Part shown: positions 49,571 through 58,709 of the stretch, piece after piece
How the letters are laid out: each line of letters starts with the position of its first letter
Numbering within the stretch: position 1 is the first letter of the stretch
Assembly: GCF_900626075.1 (NCBI RefSeq)
Contig: NZ_UYZY01000009.1
Span: forward strand, 1-64,000
Origin: Clostridium transplantifaecale
Lineage (GTDB): Bacteria; Bacillota; Clostridia; Lachnospirales; Lachnospiraceae
Direction of reading: 5' to 3'
Length of the DNA stretch: 64,000 bases
Translations under genes and position numbers: made by a program
Notes under the pieces: model-generated
Seen by the model: the letters and a program-made list of their open reading frames with translations, nothing else
Database searches by the model: none
Told to the model about the DNA's origin: nothing

Positions 49571-50503
49571 ATGAAAAAGTTATTGGCAATTTTACTTGCG
49601 GGAACAATGGCGTTAAGCCTGACGGCGTGCGGAGGAAGCACGAAAGGCACGGAGGCAGCGGCTGCTAATGCGGCGGTAGAGACAGACGGAGGTGCGGCAC
49701 AGGCAGCCGATACAAAGGCGGCCGATGAGGCTTTGGAAGGTGCGGAAGCTTCGGGAGAGCTGACCGGGCGTTTAAAGGCAATCAAGGAGGCCGGTGTTTT
49801 AAAGGTAGCGACATCCCCGGATTATCCGCCTTATGAATTTGAGGACATCACAAAAGACGGCCAGGAAAAATATGTCGGCGCCGATATGGAACTGGCAAAA
49901 TACATTGCCGATAAGCTGGGAGTGAAACTTCAGATTGAAGCCATGGCGTTTGACGCCTGCATGGCGGCCATCGGCCAGGGCCGTGTGGACCTTACCATCT
50001 GCGGCATGGTGCCGAAGGAAGAGCGGAAGACTACCATGGACTTTTCGGATGTATATTATAATGACGGCGACCAGGTAATCGTAATCCTGAAAGAGGATGC
50101 CGATAAATATAAAACACTTGCCGATTTTGCAGGACAGAGCATTGCCGCCCAGAACGGAACTCTGCAGTATGATCTGGTCACAACACAGGTTCCGGATGCA
50201 AAATGCGAGGTGGTCAGCGCCGTGACGGACGGAATCATGATGTTAAAGACGGGTAAAGTGGCAGGAATCGCCCTTGCAAGCGTAGCGGCCGACAATTATC
50301 TTGCCAATTACCCGGATCTGGTTGAATGTGATGAGAAATTTGATTACACTTCCCTCGGCGTGGTAGCCGGCGTTGTAAAGAACGAGCCGGAATTCCTTGC
50401 TGAGATCAACGGAATTGTCAAGGAAGTGGTGGACAGTGAAATCTACTACCAGTGGATCGACGAAGCCAGCCAGTTATCGAATGAAATTCAGGGAGTAAAG
50501 TAA
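49571..50503 (+). CDS. Amino-acid ABC transporter binding lipoprotein
   Basis: Extracellular solute-binding protein, family 3, 310 residues. Signal peptide with the lipobox LSLTAC (Cys20), an Ala/Glu/Gly-rich linker of about 50 residues, then the binding domain from about residue 70: LKVATSPDYPPYEFEDI, the VGADMELAKYIADKLG helix and the closing VVAGVVKNEPEF region. It collects an amino acid (polar family) and passes it to the permease below. The ATG at 49571 has AATGGAGGAGAATT; the longer frame from 49511 has no site. The 228-nt gap to the permease holds a terminator that would reduce downstream transcription. Confidence 0.92.
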   Translation: MKKLLAILLAGTMALSLTACGGSTKGTEAAAANAAVETDGGAAQAADTKAADEALEGAEASGELTGRLKAIKEAGVLKVATSPDYPPYEFEDITKDGQEKYVGADMELAKYIADKLGVKLQIEAMAFDACMAAIGQGRVDLTICGMVPKEERKTTMDFSDVYYNDGDQVIVILKEDADKYKTLADFAGQSIAAQNGTLQYDLVTTQVPDAKCEVVSAVTDGIMMLKTGKVAGIALASVAADNYLANYPDLVECDEKFDYTSLGVVAGVVKNEPEFLAEINGIVKEVVDSEIYYQWIDEASQLSNEIQGVK

Positions 50504-50622
50504 TTCCCGGTTACTGTTCGCAGAACCGCGCTTTACAGCGGGGTTATGAATAGTAACAATTCCCGGTAACGGTTCAGAAGGTAATGAAAAGTTACTTTCC
50601 GGAAAAGAAAATGTCTGCGGGA

Positions 50623-50671
50623 GTGGCGGAGCGTCCGGTGAGAGGCCGGAAGGTTCCGCCACCCCCTTTTA
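50623..50671 (+). terminator. Partial terminator between binding-protein and permease genes
   Basis: GTGGCGGA (50623-50630) pairs with TCCGCCAC (50655-50662), with CCGG pairs inside, followed by CCCCTTTT. It probably lets some transcripts stop after the binding-protein gene, giving more of that protein than of the permease. Confidence 0.8.
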
Positions 50672-50730
50672 CATGTTAGAAATGACCGCAGTGAAGAAAT
50701 ACTGCGCAGTTCAGGAAAATGGAGGATGCT

Positions 50731-51393
50731 ATGGTAGGAAATATAATGATGCTGGTACAGCGTTACAGCGGACTGTTCCTGGAAGGAATGAGTTATACAC
50801 TGCTGCTGGCCCTGATTACGGTTACGATGGGTACCGTGCTTGGAACGCTGGTGGCTCTGGCGAAGATGGGAAAATTTAAGATACTCTCATTTCTGTCCAC
50901 CGCCTATATTGAGATTATGAGAGGAACCCCGCTGCTGCTTCAGCTGTACCTGTTCTATTTTCTGGTGCCGCAGATCCTGCCGTGGGAACCGTCAAAGTTC
51001 ACCTGTGTCTGCACCGCCCTTGTGCTAAATGCAACGGCCTATGTGTCCGAGATTATCCGCGCCGGAATCCAGGCCGTGGATCCGGGTCAGATGGAAGCCG
51101 CCAGGAGCCTCGGTTTGAATACCTCCCAGGCTATGAAGAAGGTCATTCTTCCCCAGGCCCTTAAAAATATTCTCCCTGCCCTAGGCAACGAATTTGTTAC
51201 GGATATTAAGGAGACTTCCCTTGCGTCCACATTCTTCCTCGGCGATTTGATGACGACATTCCGCACCATTAACGGCGCTTTATATCTGACGCTGGAACCG
51301 CTTATCATCGTCGGAATTATTTACTTCCTGCTGACGTTTACGCTCAGCAAGCTGATCACGGTATTTGAGAGGAGGATGGCAAGCAATGATTAG
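50731..51393 (+). CDS. Amino-acid ABC transporter permease, HisM/GlnP type
   Basis: Membrane permease of 220 residues, about five helices. Family segments are YTLLLALITVTMGTVLGTLVAL, IEIMRGTPLLLQLYLFYF and the ATPase-coupling EAARSLGLNTSQAMKKVILPQA. I choose ATG 50731, 5 nt after GGAGG; an in-frame ATG at 50719 is too close to its own site. Its last nucleotides overlap the ATPase start by 8 nt. Confidence 0.93.
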   Translation: MVGNIMMLVQRYSGLFLEGMSYTLLLALITVTMGTVLGTLVALAKMGKFKILSFLSTAYIEIMRGTPLLLQLYLFYFLVPQILPWEPSKFTCVCTALVLNATAYVSEIIRAGIQAVDPGQMEAARSLGLNTSQAMKKVILPQALKNILPALGNEFVTDIKETSLASTFFLGDLMTTFRTINGALYLTLEPLIIVGIIYFLLTFTLSKLITVFERRMASND

Positions 51394-52108
51394 GGTAGAA
51401 AATCTGAGAAAAGATTTTGGAAAGCTTCAGGTGTTAAAAGGCGTGACGGAAGAAATCCACCAGAACGAGGTGGTTTCTATCATCGGTCCGTCGGGTTCCG
51501 GCAAAAGCACGCTGCTGCGCTGCCTGAATCTTTTGGAGACTCCAAGCAGCGGAAAGATATTTTTCCATGATGTGGATTTAACCGATAAAAAAGTGGATAT
51601 CAACGTGCACAGGCAGAAGATGGGAATGGTATTCCAGCATTTTAACGTTTTCCCCAACATGTCGGTGGAAGAGAATATCACAATGGCGCCCGTGCTTCTG
51701 GGAATGAAAAACCGAGAGGAAGCGCATGAGATGGCGGCGGAGCTTTTAAAACGCGTCGGCCTCTATGAAAAGGCGGGGGTACGCCCCACAAAGCTTTCCG
51801 GCGGACAGAAACAGCGTCTTGCTATTGTCCGCGCCCTGGCTATGGAGCCGGAGGTAATGCTGTTTGATGAGCCGACTTCCGCCCTGGACCCGGAAATGGT
51901 TGGTGAAGTTCTGGCTGTTATCAAGGAACTGGTGACAACGGGACTGACGACCGTGATTGTAACCCACGAGATGGGATTTGCAAGAGAAGTTTCGGACCGT
52001 GTCCTCTTTATGGATGAAGGAATGATCGCAGAGGCGGGAATTCCGGCGCAGATCTTCGGAGATCCGAAGCAGGAGAGGACGAAGGACTTTTTAAGTAAGG
52101 TATTATAA
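51386..52108 (+). CDS. Amino-acid ABC transporter ATPase, GlnQ type
   Basis: ATPase of 240 residues that energises the importer. Walker A GPSGSGKST (about 33-41), Q-loop in GMVFQHFNVFPNMSV, signature LSGGQKQR, Walker B VMLFDEPTSALD, and the H-loop in VTHEMGFAREV. The sequence is typical of the polar amino acid group. It starts inside the permease gene, after GAGGAGG; the frame from 51365 is out. Ends 34 nt before the aminotransferase. Confidence 0.95.
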   Translation: MIRVENLRKDFGKLQVLKGVTEEIHQNEVVSIIGPSGSGKSTLLRCLNLLETPSSGKIFFHDVDLTDKKVDINVHRQKMGMVFQHFNVFPNMSVEENITMAPVLLGMKNREEAHEMAAELLKRVGLYEKAGVRPTKLSGGQKQRLAIVRALAMEPEVMLFDEPTSALDPEMVGEVLAVIKELVTTGLTTVIVTHEMGFAREVSDRVLFMDEGMIAEAGIPAQIFGDPKQERTKDFLSKVL

Positions 52109-52142
52109 AGTTCTATCAATGGAAGTTCAGGAGGAAAAGATT

Positions 52143-53324
52143 ATGCCAAAATTAAGTGACCGCGTCGGCACATTTACAGATTCCGTCATCCGGAGAATGA
52201 CGAGAATCAGCGACGCAAAAGAAGGTTCCATCAATTTATCCCAGGGGTTTCCTGACTTTGACCCGCCGAAGGAGATAACCGATGCACTGGCAAAAGCCGC
52301 AGCGGAGGGACCTCACCAGTACAGCATCACGTTCGGCGCCGATAATATCCGTGAGGCTCTGGCCAGGAAACACGGTAATGCCATCGGGCGTGCGATTGAT
52401 CCCGATAAAGAGATCGTTGTGACATGCGGGGGGACGGAGGCCATGATGGCCGCTATGATGACCATCTGCAATCCCGGAGACAATGTCATCGTATTTTCCC
52501 CGTTTTATGAAAACTATGGGGCAGACGCCATTCTTTCGGGCGCTAATCCGATTTATGTACCGCTCATTCCGCCGGAATTTAACTTTGACCGTGAAGTTTT
52601 GGAGGATGCGTTTAAACAGGGGGTAAAAGCCATTATCGTCTGCAATCCGTCCAACCCCTGCGGCAAGGTGTTTACGCGGGAGGAACTTACCTTTATCGGT
52701 TCCCTGGCTGAGAAATACGATGCCTTTGTCGTGACGGATGAGGTATACGAGCACATTATTTTCAAACCCAATGTGCACGTACATATGGCAGGCCTGCCGG
52801 GCATGTATGAAAGGACGATTACCTGCAATTCGCTTTCCAAGACCTACTCGATTACGGGATGGCGGCTCGGCTATCTGATCGGGCCGGAGGAAGTGATTGA
52901 GGGAGCGAAGAAAGTCCATGATTTCCTGACCGTCGGGGCGGCGGCTCCGCTTCAGGAGGCGGCAACCGTGGGCCTGAATTTCGGACCGGAATATTACGAG
53001 GAGCTTCAGCAGATTTATACGGAGAAAAGAGACTATTTTGTGGCGGGGCTGGGAAAAATCGGGCTGAAGCATACGGTTCCCCAGGGTTCCTATTTTATCC
53101 TGATCGATATTTCCGATTTCCTTGCCCTGCCTCAGTTTAAAGGATATACGGATCTGGAATTCTGTGAGTGGATGATCAATCAATACGGCGTGGCCGCAGT
53201 ACCCGGTTCCAGCTTCTTTAAAGAAGAGGTGAACCATCTGATCCGTCTGCATTTTGCAAGGCAGAAGGATACCCTGGATGAAGCCCTGCGCCGGCTGGGA
53301 GAGATGATGAAGGTGCTGGAATGA
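52143..53324 (+). CDS. Class I/II aminotransferase (PLP)
   Basis: PLP-dependent aminotransferase of 393 residues, cytosolic. Seen: SQGFPDFDPPKEITDAL (N-terminal substrate loop), YSITFGADNIREALA, the PLP contact CGGTEAMMAAMMTIC, NPSNPCGKVFTREE, DEVYEHIIF and the Schiff-base Lys in NSLSKTYSITGWRLGYLIG. The pattern fits methionine/kynurenine-type or broad-specificity transaminases. It closes the M20-ABC operon, so it may deaminate the imported amino acid (inference). AGGAGGAAAAGATT precedes ATG 52143. Confidence 0.93.
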   Translation: MPKLSDRVGTFTDSVIRRMTRISDAKEGSINLSQGFPDFDPPKEITDALAKAAAEGPHQYSITFGADNIREALARKHGNAIGRAIDPDKEIVVTCGGTEAMMAAMMTICNPGDNVIVFSPFYENYGADAILSGANPIYVPLIPPEFNFDREVLEDAFKQGVKAIIVCNPSNPCGKVFTREELTFIGSLAEKYDAFVVTDEVYEHIIFKPNVHVHMAGLPGMYERTITCNSLSKTYSITGWRLGYLIGPEEVIEGAKKVHDFLTVGAAAPLQEAATVGLNFGPEYYEELQQIYTEKRDYFVAGLGKIGLKHTVPQGSYFILIDISDFLALPQFKGYTDLEFCEWMINQYGVAAVPGSSFFKEEVNHLIRLHFARQKDTLDEALRRLGEMMKVLE

Positions 53325-53378
53325 GAGAAAAGGCAGCGTCTAAAGAACCGGTTAACGGATGAAAGAACAGGCTAATGA

Positions 53379-54668
53379 ATGAAAAAAATAATTACGGTGC
53401 GCTATCCGCACTACTATAGAGAATTTTCATGTACAGGCTCCCTCTGCGAAGACACGTGCTGTGCCTCGTGGGGAGTCTCCATCGATCCGGTTTCCCTGAA
53501 ACGCTACCAGTGCGTGAAAGGGGAATTTGGAAGACGGCTTCGTGAGTCCATCGACACCGGGACGGGCAGCTTCATCCAGAGGGAGGGAAGATGCCCGTTT
53601 TTAAATCGGGAAAACCTCTGCGATATGTATACCTGCCTCGGAGAAAAGAGCCTGTGCAGAACCTGCCGCGATTTTCCGCGCCATATGGAGGACTACGGCC
53701 CGCTGCGCGAGGTGACGCTCTCCCTGGCCTGCCCTGAGGCTGCCAGGCTGATCCTGGGAACAGGAAGAAGGGGAGAGGATGAGAGCGCCGGGAAAACAAA
53801 AGCGGAGGATAAAACAAGGCGGCTTAAGAATGTGCAAACAGCCATCCCCGAATACTACATTCGCAGGAAAGCGGTTGAAAATAGAAAAGACCGGAAAAGG
53901 GCGGACAGCGAGGTGGACACGCATCTGCTCAGGCAGCTTCTAAAAGTCAGGGAGTCCTTCTATACCATACTCTCATGGGAAGGTGTAGAGATGGAAACCA
54001 GGATGGCGGTTATTCTGACTCTGGCACATGACGCCCAAAAAAGACTGGAAAACGGCCGGAAGGACAGTATTGAACGGCTGCTTGCCCGCTACACTCTGCC
54101 GGCGAACAGAGAACGCCTGCTCTCCCTGTACCGCTCATATAAAGGCGGGGCGGGGGAGAGGCAGAGGGACAGCCTGATGTGTCTTTACCTGGAACTGACC
54201 GATACCCTTGAACCAGTTTCACGCAGGTGGAAAGAGATGGCCGGGAGGTATGCGAAAGTATTATATGGCGGGAATACCGGAGCCGCGGAGCATTCCGCGC
54301 AGAATCAGGAGCTTTCCCGCAGTGAACTGCAGAAAAAGCTAAAACAGGTATATCCTTTCATCGATTCCGATATGGAAAAACTGATGAGGTATTTCCTCTA
54401 TACCTATGTACTGGGAGCCGTATATGACGGGCAATTGCTGACCGCAGTCAAGATGGCTGTATTCAGTTGTCTGGTAATACGGGAAGCAGATCTGGGAATT
54501 CTTAAAGAGACCGGGAACTTCACGGAAGAGAACCAGATAGAGACAGCCCATCTCTGGTCCAGGCAGTTGGAGCATTCGGATTACAATCTTAAGAAAATGG
54601 AGCGACTGATGAGGAGGCATGAGGCTTTGGCGATGAAGCAGATGTTACTGTGTCTGCTGGGGATTTAA
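53379..54668 (+). CDS. FliB-like lysine-N-methylase family protein (copy 2)
   Basis: Protein of 429 residues, paralogous to the one at 40991. It has the same N-terminal cysteine layout: FSCTGSLCEDTCCASWGVSID, CPFLNRENLCDM and GEKSLCRTCRDFPRHME, then a basic linker (about 130-180) and a helical C-terminal part. The family is named for flagellin lysine methylation; no flagellar genes are in the window. It follows the aminotransferase by 54 nt without an evident promoter, so it may be the operon's last gene. Its last codons GGG ATT TAA are the first bases of repeat copy D, so the repeat supplies its stop. The C-terminus resembles copy 1 (LLF-I versus LLG-I), so little seems lost. Confidence 0.82.
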   Translation: MKKIITVRYPHYYREFSCTGSLCEDTCCASWGVSIDPVSLKRYQCVKGEFGRRLRESIDTGTGSFIQREGRCPFLNRENLCDMYTCLGEKSLCRTCRDFPRHMEDYGPLREVTLSLACPEAARLILGTGRRGEDESAGKTKAEDKTRRLKNVQTAIPEYYIRRKAVENRKDRKRADSEVDTHLLRQLLKVRESFYTILSWEGVEMETRMAVILTLAHDAQKRLENGRKDSIERLLARYTLPANRERLLSLYRSYKGGAGERQRDSLMCLYLELTDTLEPVSRRWKEMAGRYAKVLYGGNTGAAEHSAQNQELSRSELQKKLKQVYPFIDSDMEKLMRYFLYTYVLGAVYDGQLLTAVKMAVFSCLVIREADLGILKETGNFTEENQIETAHLWSRQLEHSDYNLKKMERLMRRHEALAMKQMLLCLLGI

Positions 54669-55676
54669 TTGAGATGCGAGGACGCCTCTGTAAGACGGCG
54701 GACGGGGGAGTGGGAGGTTGTTGATGAGTCTTCAGTCCCGGTTGGTAAGGTGTGGTGAGGGGGAATCCAGGAGAAAAAATTCCTACGGGGACTCGCTTCC
54801 GCTTGTGGAATGCGCAGCGGATGCTAAGCTCGAAAGAACCTCGCTAAGCACCGGCGGATTCCAAGGTCCCCTTCGGAAAGTTTTCTCCTTCCTTCCCCGG
54901 GCAGGTTGTTGGCGGGACTGAAGACTCAGGGAAGGTATTGCCCCGTCCGCCGGCTTCAGGGGCTGATTGTCTCTTTCGTCAAGTGTGGTGGTGGTATTGT
55001 CGCGGCCACGATATAGTCGTAACTATTTTACATTCTGATGACATCTTGGGCTGCATAAAAAGAGGATCAGAATAAACGCTCTAAGATTATAAGATTATAA
55101 TCTTAGAGCGTTTACATAGTCTCATAGTGTACAGGATGTAGTTTTCAGGCATTCTATAAAGACGTAGTGGCAGCGACAAGCGCCTCCCCCATTGAAGAAA
55201 GAGGACAGCGAAACCGCCGCAGGCCGGGGCCGGGCAGCGTCTTGGCTGAGTCTTTCGTCCCGGCCATAACCTTCCTGCGGGGAAGAAGGGAGAAAAAGAT
55301 TCCGGAGGGAACCTGGAGTCCATTGGTACTTACCGAGGTTTTTTCGAGGTTAGTACCATTATGTACTCCAACGAGCGCAAGCGTTTCCCGCAGGAACTTT
55401 TTCTGCCCGGATTCCCCGCCCGCGATACCCTGACGCCCGGGACGAAAGACTCATCGATCCCCCTCACCACCCCGGTCCCCGGCTTGACGGCGGCGTCCTC
55501 ATTTCTCAATCAAATCCCCATTATGTACTCCAACGAGCGCAAGCGTTTCCCGCAGGAACTTTTTCTGCCCGGATTCCCCGCCCACGACAACCTGACGCCC
55601 GGGACGAAAGACTCATCGCTCCCCCTCACCACTCCGGTCCCTGGCCTGACGGCGGCGTCCTCATTTCTCAATCAAA
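54659..55676 (+). repeat. Long palindromic repeat, copy D (complete, with internal duplication)
   Basis: Plus-oriented complete copy. It starts GGGGATTTAATTGAGATG at 54659, inside the preceding gene. Half-unit I: GGCGGACGGGG (54697-54707) with CCCCGTCCGCC (54941-54951), and GAGTCTTCAGTCCCG (54726-54740) with its exact partner (54913-54927). Central palindrome: 19-bp perfect arms with a 2-nt loop, 55074-55113. Half-unit II: a 16-bp perfect pair, GAGTCTTTCGTCCCGG (55248-55263) with CCGGGACGAAAGACTC (55437-55452). Without the extra 162-bp duplication the length is close to copy C. The far end is degraded. Confidence 0.92.
55358..55676 (+). repeat. Tandem duplication of the copy D right arm
   Basis: Bases 55358-55519 recur at 55520-55676, almost identical (about 162 bp), starting ATTATGTACTCCAACGAGCG and running through the GACGAAAGACTC arm. 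The other complete copy has a single unit. The near-identity indicates a recent event, and the right arm can now pair with the left arm in two registers. Confidence 0.9.
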
Positions 55677-55721
55677 ACAATGATATATTGGGAGAGCGGT
55701 CATATCGACAATCAGCACCCC

Positions 55722-57089
55722 CTATCGGGAAAGTGTCTTAATCTTTTTCACATAAATTCTCCTGAACAGAATCGTAGTCAGTGTGACAGAGATAAGTTCC
55801 GCCAGCGGGAAGGAGTACCACACAGCGTGGAGGCCCGCCACTTTTGCGAATAGGTAAGCCAGAGGCAGGATGCAGAAAAGCTGTCTGGCTACGGATACGA
55901 CGAGGCTGTAGATTCCGTTGCCCAGCGCCTGGAAAACGGAGCCGAGTATGATGCAGTAGCCTGCAAACAGGAAGCTGGTGCTGATGATGCGCAGCGCCGG
56001 TGCGCCGACTTCCAGCATGTGATCGGAGGCGTTGAAAAGCATCAGCAGCCATTCCGGGAACAACTGGAAGATGATAAGGCCGATCAGCATAATTCCGATG
56101 GCGATGAAGGTGCTCAGTTTAATGGTATCCATGATTCTCTTTCTGTTTCCCGCTCCGTAGTTGTAGGCAACAATCGGAATCACACCGTTATTTAATCCGA
56201 AAATAGGCATAAAGATGAAACTCTGGAGCTTGAAGTAAATACCCAGGACGGAAACGGCCGTCTCGGAAAACATGATAAGAATTTTATTCATACCAAAGGT
56301 CATGATGGAGACGATAGACTGCATAACAATGGAAGGAACACCCACCTCGTAAATCTTGGCGATGATGCGGCCGTCGGGCCTGAAGCCTTTTATAGAGAGC
56401 TGAACGTCATGGTTTTTCTTTTTATTAAACAAAATGGCAAGTATCATTGCGATAATCTGGCCTGTGACCGTGGCGATGGCGGCTCCCTGAATTCCGAGAC
56501 GAGGGAAACCGAACAGACCGAAAATCATAATCGGATCCAGGATAATGTTGATGATGGCTCCGGTTCCCTGTGTCACCATGCTGTAGATGGTCCGGCCGGT
56601 GGACTGCATAATTCGCTCAAATGTCATCTCCATGAAAATACCGAAGGAGAAAACCAGGCAGATGGTGAGATACTGCGTACCGTATTCTATGATTTCCACG
56701 TTCTCCGTCTGGCTTGCGAAGAACAGACGTGAACCGAAGATTCCAATCAGTGCAAAAACAAGGTAGCTGACAAAGGCCAGAAATACGCCGTTGGCGGCTG
56801 AAAGGTTGGCTTCCTTCTGGCGCTTTTCACCGAGGGAGCGGGAGAGCAGGGCATTGATGCCGACACATGTTCCGGATGACACCGCGATCATAAGGCTCTG
56901 GATAGGAAAAGCAAGTGACACCGCAGTCAGGGCATTCTCACTGATCTGGGCGACGAAGACACTGTCTACGACGTTGTAAAGAGCCTGTACCAGCATGGAC
57001 GCAATCATGGGAAGCGACATGGAAACCAGTAGTTTATTGACGGGCATGGTGCCCATTTTATTTTCATTTGACATAGCTGTAGCTGACAT
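55722..57089 (-). CDS. MATE family efflux protein
   Basis: Membrane transporter of 455 residues with about twelve helices in two six-helix halves: NKLLVSMSLPMIASMLVQALYNVVD opens the first and GVPSIVMQSIVSIMTFGMNKIL the second. MATE proteins expel drugs or metabolites in exchange for sodium or protons. The substrate cannot be told. The ATG at 57089 has TAACAGGAGGATAAAA; the frame to 57137 is upstream of that site. Its 3' end faces repeat copy D (46 bp away). Confidence 0.93.
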   Translation of the reverse strand: MSATAMSNENKMGTMPVNKLLVSMSLPMIASMLVQALYNVVDSVFVAQISENALTAVSLAFPIQSLMIAVSSGTCVGINALLSRSLGEKRQKEANLSAANGVFLAFVSYLVFALIGIFGSRLFFASQTENVEIIEYGTQYLTICLVFSFGIFMEMTFERIMQSTGRTIYSMVTQGTGAIINIILDPIMIFGLFGFPRLGIQGAAIATVTGQIIAMILAILFNKKKNHDVQLSIKGFRPDGRIIAKIYEVGVPSIVMQSIVSIMTFGMNKILIMFSETAVSVLGIYFKLQSFIFMPIFGLNNGVIPIVAYNYGAGNRKRIMDTIKLSTFIAIGIMLIGLIIFQLFPEWLLMLFNASDHMLEVGAPALRIISTSFLFAGYCIILGSVFQALGNGIYSLVVSVARQLFCILPLAYLFAKVAGLHAVWYSFPLAELISVTLTTILFRRIYVKKIKTLSR

Positions 57090-57215
57090 TTTTATCCTCC
57101 TGTTAATTAGCGTGCTAACAATTACAGCATCCAGCATTATAGCATTCAGCAGGGAAACATGTCAATGTTATTATTATTTCGCCAAAAAACGGTACATATT
57201 TATACAAAAATCCGC

Positions 57216-57245
57216 TTGTCAGGCGTTCTGTATTTATGCTATCAT
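57216..57245 (+). promoter_or_regulatory. Promoter candidate of the aminotransferase gene
   Basis: TTGTCA (57216-57221) and TATCAT (57240-57245) with an 18-bp spacer, 99 bp before the aminotransferase. Between MATE and this gene, 57090-57344 is AT-rich and holds the divergent promoters. Confidence 0.5.
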
Positions 57246-57344
57246 TATCTTACTGCTTTTCGGTGATTGTTTGGAAATAAATACAGGCTTGTGCCTGAGG
57301 GGCCGGAAAAACAGATATTGGAATGATTAAGGAGGAATTTGAGG

Positions 57345-58634
57345 ATGAAGCCATACAGCGAATTGACGAGAGAAGAGTTGTTGGAGCTTAAGAAAGACCT
57401 GTCTGCCCAGTACCATGCATTTCAGGGGAAGGATTTAAAACTTGACATGTCGCGCGGAAAACCAAGCGTGGAACAGCTCGATTTATCAATGGGAATGATG
57501 GATGTGCTGAGCAGTGACTGTGACCTGACATGTGAAGATGGTACAGACTGCCGTAATTACGGTGTACTCGACGGTATTAAAGAAGCGAAAGAGCTGCTTG
57601 GCGACATGATTGAAGTTCCGGCTGATAATATTATTATTTACGGCAACTCCAGCCTGAATATTATGTACGACACAATTTCACGTTCCATGACTCACGGCGT
57701 AATGGGGAACACTCCGTGGTGCAAGCTTGATAAAGTGAAATTCTTATGTCCCGTACCTGGTTATGACAGACATTTTGCCATTACCGAGTATTTTGGCATC
57801 GAGATGATTAATGTACCGATGACGGAAGACGGACCTGATATGGATATGGTTGAGAACCTCGTGTCCACTGATGAGACGATCAAAGGCATCTGGTGTGTCC
57901 CGAAGTATTCTAACCCAACCGGTAATTCCTACTCGGATCAGACGGTCCGCCGTTTTGCAAGATTGAAACCGGCTGCAGCCGATTTCAGAATTTACTGGGA
58001 TAATGCATACAGCGTGCATCATTTATATGACGATGATCAGGATAACCTGATTGAAATTCTGGCTGAGTGCAAGAGAGCGGGAAATCCGGATCTGGCATAC
58101 AAGTTTTCCTCCACATCCAAAATCAGCTTCCCGGGTTCCGGTATTGCGGCGATTGCAACATCCCACAATAACCTGGAAGATATCAAGAAACAGTTGAGAA
58201 TGCAGACAATCGGCCATGACAAGGTGAACCAGCTCCGTCATGTCCGCTATTTCAAGAATATCCACGGCATGGTAGAGCATATGCGCAAACATGCCGAGAT
58301 TTTAAGACCGAAGTTTGAGGCGGTGGAGAACATTCTCGCCCGCGAACTCGATGGACTTGGAATCGGTACCTGGACCAGTCCGAAAGGAGGATATTTTATT
58401 TCTTTCGATTCTCTGGACGGCTGTGCTAAAGATATCGTGGCAAAATGTAAGAAAGCAGGCGTTGTGATGACAGGGGCAGGCGCTACCTATCCTTACGGCA
58501 AGGATCCTCATGACAGCAATATCCGTATTGCACCGTCCTATCCGCCGCTTCAGGATCTTATCACTGCTACGGAACTGTTTGCTCTCTGTGTGAAGATTGT
58601 CAGCGTAAACAAATATCTCAATGGGACGAAATAA
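57345..58634 (+). CDS. Aspartate aminotransferase, subgroup I-gamma type
   Basis: PLP enzyme of 429 residues of the Asp_aminotransf (PF12897) class, also annotated as MocR-domain or alanine-glyoxylate type aminotransferase. Seen: LDMSRGKPSVEQLDLS (substrate loop), the NYGVLDGIKEAKELLGD cofactor region, YGNSSLNIMYD, CPVPGYDRHFAITEYFGI, VPKYSNPTGNSYSD, DNAYSVHHLY and the Schiff-base Lys in SSTSKISFPGSGIA. It probably interconverts aspartate and oxaloacetate, linking amino-acid and central metabolism. The strong AAGGAGGAATTTGAGG site precedes ATG 57345. Monocistronic. Confidence 0.9.
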   Translation: MKPYSELTREELLELKKDLSAQYHAFQGKDLKLDMSRGKPSVEQLDLSMGMMDVLSSDCDLTCEDGTDCRNYGVLDGIKEAKELLGDMIEVPADNIIIYGNSSLNIMYDTISRSMTHGVMGNTPWCKLDKVKFLCPVPGYDRHFAITEYFGIEMINVPMTEDGPDMDMVENLVSTDETIKGIWCVPKYSNPTGNSYSDQTVRRFARLKPAAADFRIYWDNAYSVHHLYDDDQDNLIEILAECKRAGNPDLAYKFSSTSKISFPGSGIAAIATSHNNLEDIKKQLRMQTIGHDKVNQLRHVRYFKNIHGMVEHMRKHAEILRPKFEAVENILARELDGLGIGTWTSPKGGYFISFDSLDGCAKDIVAKCKKAGVVMTGAGATYPYGKDPHDSNIRIAPSYPPLQDLITATELFALCVKIVSVNKYLNGTK

Positions 58635-58664
58635 GCTGCTTCTGAGCAATATGTGATATGATGA

Positions 58665-58709
58665 GATTGTATGGGCATTGCCATGCCGGCGGCCCATACA
58701 ATCTTTTTC
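58665..58709 (+). terminator. Terminator after the aminotransferase gene
   Basis: GATTGTATGGGC (58665-58676) pairs perfectly with GCCCATACAATC (58692-58703), followed by TTTTTC. Confidence 0.95.

Noticed and set aside
52236..53252. 338-codon antisense frame opposite the aminotransferase
   Set aside because: The sense strand encodes a full PLP aminotransferase with all motifs; antisense product is low in family likeness and lacks a start signal.
55167..55741. Frames of 88 and 126 codons in repeat copy D, the second with a repeated peptide
   Set aside because: The internal peptide repeat only reflects the 162-bp DNA duplication; no ribosome binding site.
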